Source: an uncultured Kangiella sp.
Lineage (GTDB): Bacteria; Pseudomonadota; Gammaproteobacteria; Enterobacterales; DSM-103792
Length of the DNA stretch: 13,031 nucleotides
Assembly (NCBI GenBank): GCA_946480585.1
Contig: CAMLKQ010000032.1
Coordinates: 1-13,031, forward strand
Direction: 5' to 3'
Shown here: one piece after another, positions 1-7,994 of the stretch
Layout: each line of letters begins with the position of its first letter
How positions within the stretch are numbered: position 1 is the first letter of the stretch
Notes under the pieces: model-generated
The model's database searches: none
The model's input: only the letters and a program-made list of their open reading frames with translations
What the model was told of the DNA's origin: nothing
Program-made: the position numbers and the translations under genes

Positions 1-468
1 CAGGAACAGGATGGCGGAGTTGAAACCGCCCCAAAGCAAAATACCGATGATGTTGTCGAGCGCGGTCAGCGTCATCAGGCCCGGCAACGGGCCGATCTCA
101 AGCACGGTGCTGTTGTCTTTCAGCACCATGTAGGCAAACGCACCGCCCGGGAAGTTGTAGTCGTAACCGACCTGGTTATCGAACACGCCCAGGTTCTGCC
201 AGGCCGTCGGCGGCAGCAACTGGACATTGGACAGCCGCGACGGCACGCCCCAGCGTTGGTGCACGGTACGGGCCGCTTCTTCCCACTGGGCTTCCGGCAG
301 GATGTCGAAACGCGGCAATTCGGCCGTGATGATGGCGTGCGCTTCCTCACGGACCCGGCGCAGCTGGTAGTTTTCGATCAGATAGACATTGAGCCAACCG
401 AACGCGAAATACGCGAGCGCATTGGCTACCGCCAGCAATCCAAGCCAACGCAGAAAAGTTCGGGTCAT
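1..468 (-). CDS. Sensor histidine kinase, N-terminal part (RstB-like), cut by window edge
   Basis: The 156 visible residues form the start of an inner-membrane sensor. A short basic N-terminus leads into a membrane helix at about residues 9-30. A periplasmic domain of about 105 residues follows, and a second hydrophobic segment begins near residue 139 (IIGILLWGGFNSAILFL) and runs off the window. HAMP, dimerisation and ATPase domains would lie beyond position 1. The periplasmic domain ends in VLEIGPLPGL, resembling the end of the E. coli RstB sensor domain, and the gene just upstream encodes an RstA-like regulator, so it is very probably the cognate kinase that autophosphorylates and passes phosphate to it. 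The ATG at 468 has a GGAA 8 bases upstream; an in-frame GTG at 474 is an alternative. A 149-base gap with a hairpin separates it from the regulator. The sensed signal is unknown. Confidence 0.85.
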   Translation of the reverse strand, partial: MTRTFLRWLGLLAVANALAYFAFGWLNVYLIENYQLRRVREEAHAIITAELPRFDILPEAQWEEAARTVHQRWGVPSRLSNVQLLPPTAWQNLGVFDNQVGYDYNFPGGAFAYMVLKDNSTVLEIGPLPGLMTLTALDNIIGILLWGGFNSAILFL

Positions 469-590
469 GTGCACGCTTCCAAGAAACCGGTGTTGCTACC
501 CGGGCTGGCAGGTGCACAGGCGAGGCTGACGAGGCAGCTTTCAGCATCCGTGCCGGTGGGACAGGCCAGCCGCGACTGGCCCGGCATCGA

Positions 591-612
591 CACGCCCGTC
601 AAAACGGGTGTG
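591..612 (-). other. Hairpin between regulator and kinase genes
   Basis: Two 9-base arms (591-599 and 604-612) with a 4-base loop can pair, starting 6 bases after the regulator's stop codon. In the minus-strand transcript there is one A-C mismatch in the stem and no U-run follows, so it is not a standard intrinsic terminator. It could protect the 3' end of the regulator message or lower expression of the kinase relative to the regulator. That role is inference. Confidence 0.35.
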
Positions 613-617
613 GTGGG

Positions 618-1337
618 TCAGCGTGCAGCAAACAGATAACCACTGCCACGGACCGTCTTGATGATCTGTGGCGAGCGGGGGTCATCCCCTATCTTCTTGC
701 GGATACGCGAAATGCGCAAGTCTATGGTCCGATCAACGCCGTCGTATTCGACCCGGAAAATGCGCTGATGGATCTCTTCCCGGCTCAACACTTCGCCGGC
801 ATGCTGGCCAAGCAGCCAGAGCAGATCGAACTCGGCAGTGGTCAGATCCAGCACCACGCCGTCACGGGTCGCCTGACGCTGACCTTGGTCCAGCACGATA
901 TCGCCAACCGTCAGCTTGCGATTGCCAGCCGGTTTGCCGGTGGCATTGGCGTTGTCCAGTTCGGCTTCATCGAACCGGCGCAGCAGCGCCCGGATATGGG
1001 CCAGCAGCAGGCGCGGCTTGATCGGCTTGCCGAGGTAATCGTCGGCGCCAAGCTCCAGCCCGGCCACTTCGTCGATGTCGTCATTGAGCGCGGTCAGCAT
1101 GATGATGGGGCCGCTGTATTTCGGCCGCACCGCCCGGCATACCGCCAGACCATCCGCGCCCGGCAGCATGATGTCGAGCACCACCAGCCGCGGTTGCTCC
1201 TTGAGAATGCGCTCAATCGCGGTATCGCCGCGATGTTCGACCTCGACCAGATAGCCGTTTTCACGCAAAAAGGCGGCGACCAGCTCGGTCAGCTTGGTGT
1301 CGTCGTCGACCAGCAACAGATTGGGATTTTCCGGCAT
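618..1337 (-). CDS. RstA-like response regulator, OmpR/PhoB class
   Basis: A 239-residue two-component transcription factor. The receiver domain (about residues 5-118) has the acidic pocket DDD at 11-13, phospho-acceptor Asp55 in VVLDIMLPG, the switch Thr82 in IIMLTAL and the invariant Lys104 in DYLGKP. After a linker, the winged-helix DNA-binding domain (about 135-238) carries LTTAEFDLLWLL, YDGVDRTIDLRISRIRKK and IKTVRGSGYLF. Those last motifs and the length match E. coli RstA better than PhoB or OmpR, but orthology is not proven. I chose the ATG at 1337 because it gives the usual length; a GTG at 1352 would add five residues, and neither has a strong ribosome binding site. The partner kinase gene follows downstream. 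The gene lies after a strong terminator, so it needs its own promoter. Confidence 0.93.
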   Translation of the reverse strand: MPENPNLLLVDDDTKLTELVAAFLRENGYLVEVEHRGDTAIERILKEQPRLVVLDIMLPGADGLAVCRAVRPKYSGPIIMLTALNDDIDEVAGLELGADDYLGKPIKPRLLLAHIRALLRRFDEAELDNANATGKPAGNRKLTVGDIVLDQGQRQATRDGVVLDLTTAEFDLLWLLGQHAGEVLSREEIHQRIFRVEYDGVDRTIDLRISRIRKKIGDDPRSPQIIKTVRGSGYLFAAR

Positions 1338-1375
1338 GTCGTTCAGGAGCACGGGAGTAACCTGCGGAAGTAAGG

Positions 1376-1405
1376 ATTATGACGCAAAACGGGTCATCCA
1401 TTGAA
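1376..1405 (-). promoter_or_regulatory. Candidate sigma70 promoter for the response regulator
   Basis: On the minus strand TTCAAT (1400-1405) and CATAAT (1376-1381) are separated by 18 bases. The -10 box matches five of six consensus positions; the -35 box is weak. The predicted start near 1369 would leave a leader of about 30 bases before the ATG at 1337. The terminator upstream makes a promoter in 1338-1548 necessary. I see no gene in the rest of that stretch. Confidence 0.35.
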
Positions 1406-1548
1406 CCCGGCCGGCCGCATAGAGCGTTTGGCCCGCGCAGTGTGAGCCGGCGTCCGGAGACACTCCAGTAGGAAATCGTCGTGCTTTGGTATCAATTTGT
1501 AGGGCTTGTCGGGCCAGCTGGCATGGTCACCAACGCCATGTACCGGGC

Positions 1549-1582
1549 AAAAAAACGGCGGCCCCAGAGCCGGGGCCGCCGT
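1549..1582 (-). terminator. Strong rho-independent terminator after the peptidase pair
   Basis: A perfect 11-bp GC-rich stem (arms 1555-1565 and 1572-1582, loop of 6) is followed in the minus-strand transcript by a run of seven U. It starts 31 bases after the stop codon of the 806-residue peptidase and ends that operon before the two-component genes. On the plus strand no T-run follows the stem, so it acts in one direction only. Confidence 0.92.
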
Positions 1583-1613
1583 GGTTTGCTGCCTGAGCTT
1601 GCTGCTGGCCGGC

Positions 1614-4034
1614 TTATGGCTGGCGACCTTTGACCTCACGCTCCATCAGTTTGTAGATGCGCCGGTACTCATCCAGCCAGCTTTCCGGCTCGCGGAAGCC
1701 GTGCGGCTCAATCGGGTAAACGGCCAGATCGAAATTCGGATTCTTCAGTTCGATCAAGCGCTGCACCAGCCGGACGCTGTCCTGGAAGAACACGTTGTCA
1801 TCGAGCATGCCGGTGCAAATCAGCAGCGGCCGCTTCAACGCCGCCGCGAACTCGATCGGCGAGCTGCGGGCATACGCATCCGGATCGACCTGCGGCGTGT
1901 TCAGGATGTTCGAGGTATAGCCGTGGTTGTAATGGGCCCAGTCGGTCACCGGCCGCAGCGCGGCACCGGCGGCAAACACGTCCGGCGCCTTGAACAGCGC
2001 CATGAACGTCATGAAGCCGCCATACGAACCGCCGTAAATGCCGACCCGGTTGCGATCGACATTGGCGTTGTCGACCAGCCAATCAATGCCGTCGAGATAG
2101 TCTTCCAGCTCCGGCGTGCCCATGCGCTGGTAGATCGCGGTTCGCCAATCGCGGCCATAACCTTCCGAGGCGCGGTAATCCATGTCGATAACGACATAGC
2201 CCTGCTTCAGCAGCAGGTTGTGGAACATGTATTCACGGAAATACACCGACCAGCCGTGATGGGCATTCTGCAAATAGCCGGCGCCGTGCACAAACATCAC
2301 CGCCGGTTTGCGTTCACCTTGCGCGGTGGCAGCGTTGCGGTACACCCGCGAATAAATCGGCGCGGCGCCGTGCTTGGATGGCACCGCAATAATTTCCGGT
2401 TTGACCCAGTCAATCGCGGCGAATGCCTTGCTGACGGTATCGGTCAGTTGTTTGGCTTTGGCGCCAGGGTTTGCCGACTGCACAAACAGTTCCGGCGGCC
2501 GGGTGGTAGTGGAATGCACCAGCAGCAACTTGTCGTCGTTCGGCGCCAACTGGAACTCGATGCCGCCATTCAGATCAGTGAGCGCCTGCTTTTGCTTGCC
2601 ATCGGCGCTGACCCGATAGACTTCGTGGATGCCGGGATGCTTTTCATTGCCGCGGTAATAGAACCAGCTGCCGTCGCGGTTCAGCTGAACCCGATTGACT
2701 TCAAAGCGGCCAGACGTCAATTGCTTGGTGCTGCCATTGCGCTGCAGATACAGGTGGCTGTAACCGCTTTCTTCCGACAAATACCAGAAGCCCTGCTCGT
2801 CCGGCAGCCAGCCAAATTCATTGAACTCGCTGTCATTGACCCAGGCCGGATCGGTCAACCGGTGCAGCAATTGAACGCTGGCATCGGCCAGTTTCACTTC
2901 GACCAGCCAGCGATCCTTGTTGTCATAGCTGAACAGGTTGATCGCCACGCGCTTGCCGCGCTGACTCCAGCGCACGCCTTTTTCGCCGTTCGACCAATCG
3001 TCGTGAACATAAACCGCACGCGGGGTCGCCGGCTTCGGCGCGTCCGGCTTTTCGTCACGACCTTCGCGCTTGGCCAGTTCGGTTTTCAGCGCCAACAGCG
3101 GATCGTCGTTGATGCCGGGCAGCTGATCGAATGCCAGCTGGGTTTTGCGATTAGCCTGCAAGTCGATCAGGAACAGGGCTTCGTCATCCGGCTGATCGGT
3201 GCCGACTTTGCTGCGCACGTCTTCGATTTTGACGTAACCGTCAGCGCTGACGTAATGCGGCATCTTGTCGGCACGGCCATCACGTTTCGGCGCAATCGTG
3301 CCAACCACAAGGTAGCGGCCATCGGGCGACAGGCTGACCGTTTTCAGCTCACGGTTTTTGCCCAGATAAATCGGCGCCGGTACGCTACCCTCCTGCGCAG
3401 CCAGTTCCTTTTGCCGCGACTCGCGTTCGACTTTCCGCTGCTCGCGCAGCTTGATGATGTCGAACAAGCGGCTTTGCTGCGCCGTCAGATAATCAGCGCT
3501 GTCTTTTTCCGTGTCAGGGTCGTCATCGGTTTTCAGCGTGGCCAGCACCCGCTGGCTGCCATCGGCCAACTGAATCAGCAACACACGGTTGTCGTCCCGC
3601 AGCGCAATGGCCTCATTGCCAACAAAAGTCAGCAACTCGCCGGCATCACCGGTCGCCAGCAGTTGCCGACGCGTGTTGCCCTGCTGGATGAACAGGTTGC
3701 CGCTGCGGATCCACGCCACCCGTTTGCGGTCAGCAGAAAAAATCCGGTTGTCGGTTTCGGCCAGCACCAGCTCGGCCGGGCTCAGCAGGCTCGCACTGCC
3801 ACCTGCGGCGCTGATCCGGTACAGGTCGCGCAGCTCGCTACCGGCCGCTTTTTGCTGGAAGAAAATCTGTTTGCCGTCGGCGCTGAAATACGGCTGCTCC
3901 GGCGAGCGGGCGATCCAGTCCGGATGCGCCATGATCTGCTCCATGGTCAGGTCCGGCGCTGCCGCAACCGGCAGACTGAGCCCCGCCGCCAGCATCAGGC
4001 CGACAAGCGGCCGCAAGAATCGTGCGTTCATCAT
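1614..4034 (-). CDS. Exported S9-family (dipeptidyl-peptidase IV-like) serine peptidase
   Basis: An 806-residue enzyme expected to cleave peptides outside the cytoplasm. A signal peptide (about residues 1-26, ending PVAAA) precedes a beta-propeller-type region up to about 550. The C-terminal alpha/beta-hydrolase domain has an oxyanion-loop motif HGAGY at 583-587, nucleophile Ser670 in GGSYGG, the acid in LDDN (Asp745 or Asp746) and His778 in EPHGF, so the triad is complete. Family S9 members of this layout usually release dipeptides, often after proline; the exact specificity cannot be read here. HGAGY in place of the common YGGP is a mark of its subgroup. A lysine/glutamate-rich stretch near 185-215 may form a helical insertion. 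The start ATG at 4034 shares one base with the stop of the upstream peptidase (TAATG), implying translational coupling. A second ATG lies directly after it. Confidence 0.93.
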   Translation of the reverse strand: MMNARFLRPLVGLMLAAGLSLPVAAAPDLTMEQIMAHPDWIARSPEQPYFSADGKQIFFQQKAAGSELRDLYRISAAGGSASLLSPAELVLAETDNRIFSADRKRVAWIRSGNLFIQQGNTRRQLLATGDAGELLTFVGNEAIALRDDNRVLLIQLADGSQRVLATLKTDDDPDTEKDSADYLTAQQSRLFDIIKLREQRKVERESRQKELAAQEGSVPAPIYLGKNRELKTVSLSPDGRYLVVGTIAPKRDGRADKMPHYVSADGYVKIEDVRSKVGTDQPDDEALFLIDLQANRKTQLAFDQLPGINDDPLLALKTELAKREGRDEKPDAPKPATPRAVYVHDDWSNGEKGVRWSQRGKRVAINLFSYDNKDRWLVEVKLADASVQLLHRLTDPAWVNDSEFNEFGWLPDEQGFWYLSEESGYSHLYLQRNGSTKQLTSGRFEVNRVQLNRDGSWFYYRGNEKHPGIHEVYRVSADGKQKQALTDLNGGIEFQLAPNDDKLLLVHSTTTRPPELFVQSANPGAKAKQLTDTVSKAFAAIDWVKPEIIAVPSKHGAAPIYSRVYRNAATAQGERKPAVMFVHGAGYLQNAHHGWSVYFREYMFHNLLLKQGYVVIDMDYRASEGYGRDWRTAIYQRMGTPELEDYLDGIDWLVDNANVDRNRVGIYGGSYGGFMTFMALFKAPDVFAAGAALRPVTDWAHYNHGYTSNILNTPQVDPDAYARSSPIEFAAALKRPLLICTGMLDDNVFFQDSVRLVQRLIELKNPNFDLAVYPIEPHGFREPESWLDEYRRIYKLMEREVKGRQP

Positions 4035-6019
4035 TATTGTCCCAACAGGTGTTGACGAATAAAGGTTACGGCCGCCGCTTGATAAAATTCGCGGTTGGCT
4101 TTCTTGGCAAAACCGTGGCCCTCATCCTTGGCGAGCAGATACCAGACTTCCCCCTGATTGGCGCGCACCTTGGCGACGATCTGCTCGGCTTCCGAAGCTG
4201 GCACGCGCGGATCGTTCAGGCCTTGCACCACGAACAGCGGTTTGCTGATCTGGCCGGCATTGTTCAGCGGCGCGATTTTTTCCATGAATTCGCGCATGGT
4301 CGGATCGCGTTCGTCACCGTATTCAACCCGGCGCAGATCGGCGCGATAGCCCTTGGTGTTGGTCAGAAATGTCACGAAGTGGCTGATGCCGACGATGTCG
4401 ATGCCGCCTTTCAGCCGTTCGTTGTAATGCACCATCGACGCCAGCGTCATGTAGCCGCCGTACGAACCGCCCATCACCAGTACCCGGTCCTTGTCCAGAT
4501 CCGGTTGGCTCGCGATCCAGTCCAGCAAGGCACCGATGTCCTTGACCGAATCTTCCCGCTTGAAGCCGTTGTCGAGCTCCAGATAGCTCTTGCCGTAACC
4601 GCTCGAGCCGCGCACGTTCGGCGCAATGAAAGCGATGCCGAGTTCGCTGCTGAGGTATTGGGCAAACTCCGAGAAGAACGGCCGGTACTGCCCTTCCGGA
4701 CCACCGTGAATATTGATCACCACCGGCAGCTTGCCGGTGCTGGTTTTCGGCTTGTAGACAAACGCCGGGATCTGGCGCGGCGCGCCGTTGTGCTGATCAA
4801 AGCTCGGGTAATGAATGAGACTCGGCAGGACAAACTGAGTGGCATCCAGACCGCCGATCTCGCTTTCGGTCCAGCGGGTCAGCGTGCCGGCCTTGAGGCT
4901 GTAGACGTAGACATCGGACGGTGCATTTGCGGCCGAGAAACTCAGCGCGAGCTGCTGGCTGTCCGGGCTGAACTGCAAACCGTTGACCACCGCCGGTGGC
5001 AGCTGTGGCGCTTTCAATGCTTTGCGGCTGGCGACATCAAGCAAACGCACTTCATCGCTGCCGCCGACATTGACCGTGTACGCCAGTGTGCTGCCGTCGG
5101 CGGTCAAGGCGATGCTGCCGACATCCCAGTTCAGATCCGGCGTCAGCGTATGCAAGCGGCCACGCTCGAAATCGTAGAACGCCAGCTGTTGGAATTCGCT
5201 GCCGGCATCCAGCGTCAGGAACAGGCCGGTGGCCTCTTTGTTGAACAACGCTTCGCCGTAGGACACGCGGCCAGCGCCGATATTCAGCGACGTCGCCTGT
5301 GCGCTGGCGAGATCCAGCAGGAACAGACGCGATTCGGTTGCCGAGACATACTGCAGCAGCAGCGCTTTGCTTTCGTCGGCGCTGATGTCAAGCGTGCTGA
5401 ACGAACCCTTGCTGTCGTAAATCCGCTGCTCGCTGTGTGTACCGAGATCGTAGCGATAGATATCGAAATCAATGCCGTTGCGTTTGCTGCTCGAATAAAG
5501 GAAGAAGCGACCGCTCGGTGCCCAGCGGGCCGACTGGTTGCGCGACTGGCCATCGGTCAACAGGCGGCTGCTGCCGGTCGCGTTGTCAAAGAAATAGAGC
5601 TGGTAGTTTTCATCGCCGCCATTGTCGCGGCTGAACAAGAAGCCCGTGCTGTCCTTGCCCGGCTGGTAGTCACCGCCACGTATCGGTTCGGCGAAAAACG
5701 TCAGCTGCTTGCGCGCGCCCATCGGTTGCTGCACCAGATGCAGCTGCAGCGTTTCGGCAAAGCGGGTGCGGATCAGCAGCTGGCGGCTGTCCGGCGTCCA
5801 GCTGGCGAGTGTCGCACTGCGGGTATTGTTGTATTGCTGCAACCGGCTTTGGATGGCTTCCGGGATCGCCGGAATGTTTTCCAGCACCAGCTGGCCCTGC
5901 TCGCGTCGGACGACATCGGCAGCATGCACCGACGACCACAACAAGCCAACGCCGGCAAGCACCTTGCCGATTGTGCGCACTTTGCCAAACAACGAAACTG
6001 CCACAACACCACCGCTCAC
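4034..6019 (-). CDS. Exported S9-family prolyl-oligopeptidase-like serine peptidase
   Basis: About 661 residues, first gene of a coupled peptidase pair. After a signal peptide ending SSVHA near residue 33, a propeller-like N-terminal region with repeated WAPSGRF/DLNWD-type blades runs to about 400. The hydrolase domain then shows HGGPEGQ (438-444), nucleophile Ser519 in GGSYGGYM, Asp603 in GLNDPRVP and His635 in EGHGF, a full triad. The motifs fit the acylaminoacyl/oligopeptidase side of S9, unlike its partner, so the two probably have different substrate ranges. The first start is a GTG at 6019 with a weak ribosome binding site. GTG at 6004 or 5980 would also keep the export signal, and the last would give the most typical signal peptide. 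Its TAA stop overlaps the next start by one base. Confidence 0.92.
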   Translation of the reverse strand: MSGGVVAVSLFGKVRTIGKVLAGVGLLWSSVHAADVVRREQGQLVLENIPAIPEAIQSRLQQYNNTRSATLASWTPDSRQLLIRTRFAETLQLHLVQQPMGARKQLTFFAEPIRGGDYQPGKDSTGFLFSRDNGGDENYQLYFFDNATGSSRLLTDGQSRNQSARWAPSGRFFLYSSSKRNGIDFDIYRYDLGTHSEQRIYDSKGSFSTLDISADESKALLLQYVSATESRLFLLDLASAQATSLNIGAGRVSYGEALFNKEATGLFLTLDAGSEFQQLAFYDFERGRLHTLTPDLNWDVGSIALTADGSTLAYTVNVGGSDEVRLLDVASRKALKAPQLPPAVVNGLQFSPDSQQLALSFSAANAPSDVYVYSLKAGTLTRWTESEIGGLDATQFVLPSLIHYPSFDQHNGAPRQIPAFVYKPKTSTGKLPVVINIHGGPEGQYRPFFSEFAQYLSSELGIAFIAPNVRGSSGYGKSYLELDNGFKREDSVKDIGALLDWIASQPDLDKDRVLVMGGSYGGYMTLASMVHYNERLKGGIDIVGISHFVTFLTNTKGYRADLRRVEYGDERDPTMREFMEKIAPLNNAGQISKPLFVVQGLNDPRVPASEAEQIVAKVRANQGEVWYLLAKDEGHGFAKKANREFYQAAAVTFIRQHLLGQ

Positions 6020-6039
6020 TCATCCAGGAATCGCGCGAT

Positions 6040-6079
6040 GGTAGCAACGCCACCTGACCGGGCCAAGCCAAATGCTACC
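6040..6079. promoter_or_regulatory. Inverted repeat upstream of the peptidase pair
   Basis: GGTAGCA (6040-6046) and TGCTACC (6073-6079) form a perfect 7-base inverted repeat spaced by 26 bases, 21-60 bases before the peptidase start. It could be an operator or a weak leader hairpin. I found no convincing -35/-10 pair in the 173-base gap 6020-6192, nor a terminator for the cytochrome gene, so read-through from upstream is possible. Confidence 0.25.
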
Positions 6080-6192
6080 GCTGTGGATGTTTCAAGTTGT
6101 GTCCTGCGCCAGCGTCCAATCGCATTGATGATGCGGCAGGCACCAACTGCAATCAGCTTTCGTGCCGACACCTTTCTGCGTGGCCATGAGCT

Positions 6193-7191
6193 TCAGTGCC
6201 CGCCAGCGACGCAGCGACCGGGGCGCGGACCACGCCAACGACAGGGTTCGCGATCGGGTGCCGCCGGCAAGGCCATCAGGTAGCGGGCAATGGCGACACT
6301 ATCGGCTTCGCTCAGATAGCGGCCGGCCTGATCGACAAATTCGCGCATTTCATAGCGCGCCTTGGCGCCCATGTCGGAACGGCCGCGCCGCAGATAATCG
6401 GCCAGCTCATCGACGTCCCAGGCCGCAATGCCATCGGCATGCGGAGTCAGATTGGTGGCCCAATGGCCGCTCGGCAAGCGCGCGCCACGCAGCCACAGCC
6501 GCTGGCGGGTGCCACCGAGCACATCGCGCCGGCTATGGCATTCACCGCAATGGCTGATCGCTTCAACGAGATACGCACCGCGTTGCAGTTCGGCATCCGC
6601 TGTCGCCGTCAGTGCTGTCCATTCCGGACTGAGGTACAGCTGTTGCCACACCGGCAGCAGTGAATCAAGCCGGGCCAGACCTCGCGGTTGTTGCGCTCGG
6701 CGCGGCTGCTGCACCGGCGTCAACTGATCAAGGTAATGTTTGATGGCGAGAACATCCGCTTCGCGCATCCGGCTGTAACTGGTGTACGGAAACACCGGGA
6801 AATAGCGCCGTCCGTCCGGGGCGATACCGTGCTGCATCGCACGCAGGAAATCTTCATCGGACCAACCGCCGATACCGGTGTCCTGATCGGGGGTGATATT
6901 GGGCGGAAAAAATTCGCCGAACGGCGTTTGAATGGCAGCACCACCTGCGAGATAAGCGCCACCGCCAGCGTGATCGGTGTGACAGGCATGACAACCGGCG
7001 ATCAAGGTCAGATAACGGCCGTGCTGCAATTCCGTAGCGGCACCCGGCGACAGCGCCGGTGGCTCACTCGCTTGAACGGCCGGCAGCCCCGTTGCACCGA
7101 GCATGACAGCGGCACACAGCCACTGCGTGGCCGCGCGCGCGCTGCGCGCCAGGCCGCGCCGAATGCGGCACGGCATCACGATTGCCGCCAT
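6193..7191 (-). CDS. Exported diheme cytochrome c
   Basis: A periplasmic electron carrier of 332 residues with two class-I cytochrome c modules. A long signal peptide ends near residue 41 (PAVQA). The first heme-binding motif CHACH is at 67-71 and the second CGECH at 215-219. Conserved surroundings include TPFGEFFPPNITPD, TGIGGWSDEDF and FPYTSYSRM; Met142 and Met274 or Met282 are candidate axial ligands. Such proteins often pass electrons from a periplasmic or membrane dehydrogenase to the respiratory chain, but no dehydrogenase partner is visible here. The reading frame extends upstream to 7299, but the first part overlaps the previous gene, so ATG 7191 (8 bases after its stop) is preferred; ATG 7176 is also possible. 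The last 22 residues, rich in Arg, Gly and Pro with two cysteines, extend past the usual end of the fold. Confidence 0.88.
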   Translation of the reverse strand: MAAIVMPCRIRRGLARSARAATQWLCAAVMLGATGLPAVQASEPPALSPGAATELQHGRYLTLIAGCHACHTDHAGGGAYLAGGAAIQTPFGEFFPPNITPDQDTGIGGWSDEDFLRAMQHGIAPDGRRYFPVFPYTSYSRMREADVLAIKHYLDQLTPVQQPRRAQQPRGLARLDSLLPVWQQLYLSPEWTALTATADAELQRGAYLVEAISHCGECHSRRDVLGGTRQRLWLRGARLPSGHWATNLTPHADGIAAWDVDELADYLRRGRSDMGAKARYEMREFVDQAGRYLSEADSVAIARYLMALPAAPDREPCRWRGPRPGRCVAGGH

Positions 7192-7199
7192 CTCGGCAC

Positions 7200-7913
7200 T
7201 CAGCCGAAATACAGCCGTTCGATATCCGCCAACACGTCGGCACGCGGCAGCTCGCGGATCGGCTGGTAATTGTCGAGGTTTTCCAGCGTCAAGTTCCATT
7301 CCGCCAACAGATCCGCCAACGCGTCGGCGCGCTGATGCAGATACTGCAGCTGCGCCAGACTGTCGGCGGCGCCATGAAACACCGGCAAGGTCGCCAAGCG
7401 GACGCCGAGATCCGTGCCGGGCATCTCACGCTCATAGGCGTGCAAGCGCGCTTCGGTGCGCTCGACAACCAGCTGGAAGAACTTCAGCTTGGTCGCCAGA
7501 CTGACTTGGGAAAAATCATCAAGCTCACCAAACGGCGAGAAATCCAGACCAAACAGAATCGCCCGATCTTTTTCCTTGTCGCTGCCACGCACGGCAATGC
7601 TGGCGCTGCGCTCGCTGTCACGCATTATCGCAAGCGCACCAAACATTTCACCCGGCTGGATGTAACCGACAACTTTGCCGCCATCATCCGCCTGCACCGC
7701 CAGCTGGCCTTTGAGCAGGAAATAGCACCAGGAATCGAACTCGCCCTTGCGCATGATGAGTTCGCCCGGGTCCGCCAGCAGCAAACGGGTGTGCGGCAAC
7801 AAGCGCTCCAGTTCGGCCGGCGCGTCTTCCGCCAGCTCGCGGAAAAACGGCAAGCCCAGCAAGACCGGCTGCAATTTGTCCCGCGGGAAGCGGGTGGCAA
7901 TCAGACTGTGCAC
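7200..7913 (-). CDS. Cyclic nucleotide-binding-fold protein without DNA-binding domain
   Basis: 237 residues. The N-terminal part (about 15-130) is a Crp-type cyclic nucleotide-binding beta barrel: LLADPGELIMRKGEFDSWCYFLLKGQLAV, then GYIQPGEMFG and ERSASI. The phosphate-contacting Arg102 is kept, but the glutamate that contacts the ribose in Crp (GEL) is Ala93 here, so normal cAMP binding is doubtful. A helix at about 138-162 resembles the Crp dimer helix. The last 75 residues show no helix-turn-helix, so this is not a typical Crp/Fnr regulator; it may be a signalling or scaffold protein. The start is a GTG at 7913 with GGGG 6 bases upstream. The cytochrome gene begins 8 bases after its stop, so the two are likely co-transcribed. 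Confidence 0.85.
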   Translation of the reverse strand: MHSLIATRFPRDKLQPVLLGLPFFRELAEDAPAELERLLPHTRLLLADPGELIMRKGEFDSWCYFLLKGQLAVQADDGGKVVGYIQPGEMFGALAIMRDSERSASIAVRGSDKEKDRAILFGLDFSPFGELDDFSQVSLATKLKFFQLVVERTEARLHAYEREMPGTDLGVRLATLPVFHGAADSLAQLQYLHQRADALADLLAEWNLTLENLDNYQPIRELPRADVLADIERLYFG

Positions 7914-7935
7914 GCAAACCCCATTTGTTCTTCAG

Positions 7936-7956
7936 AAAATCGTCGCCAAGGGCGAC
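7936..7956 (-). terminator. Weak terminator or attenuator hairpin
   Basis: A perfect 6-bp stem (7942-7947 and 7951-7956, loop of 3) is followed in the minus-strand transcript by GA and four U. It lies between the dehydrogenase and the cyclic nucleotide-binding gene. The short U-run suggests partial termination at most. Confidence 0.35.
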
Positions 7957-7994
7957 ATGATGCCAGACCGGCGCGGTACGGCGAAATGACGTGT

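Noticed and set aside
768..1373. 201-codon plus-strand frame
   Set aside because: Antisense to the response regulator, whose phosphorylation and DNA-binding motifs are unambiguous.
1394..1639. 81-codon minus-strand frame in the gap before the regulator
   Set aside because: It runs through the strong terminator and into the end of the peptidase gene; no ribosome binding site or motif.
1506..4055. 849-codon plus-strand frame
   Set aside because: Antisense to a clear S9 peptidase with intact triad; no domain motifs, crosses the intrinsic terminator stem, and the composition is typical of reversed coding DNA.
4022..6283. 753-codon plus-strand frame
   Set aside because: Antisense to the second S9 peptidase; low-complexity Gln/Ala/Val/Arg composition, no recognisable fold.
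7192..7299. Upstream extension of the cytochrome c frame
   Set aside because: It overlaps the end of the cyclic nucleotide-binding gene and puts 36 residues before the signal peptide.
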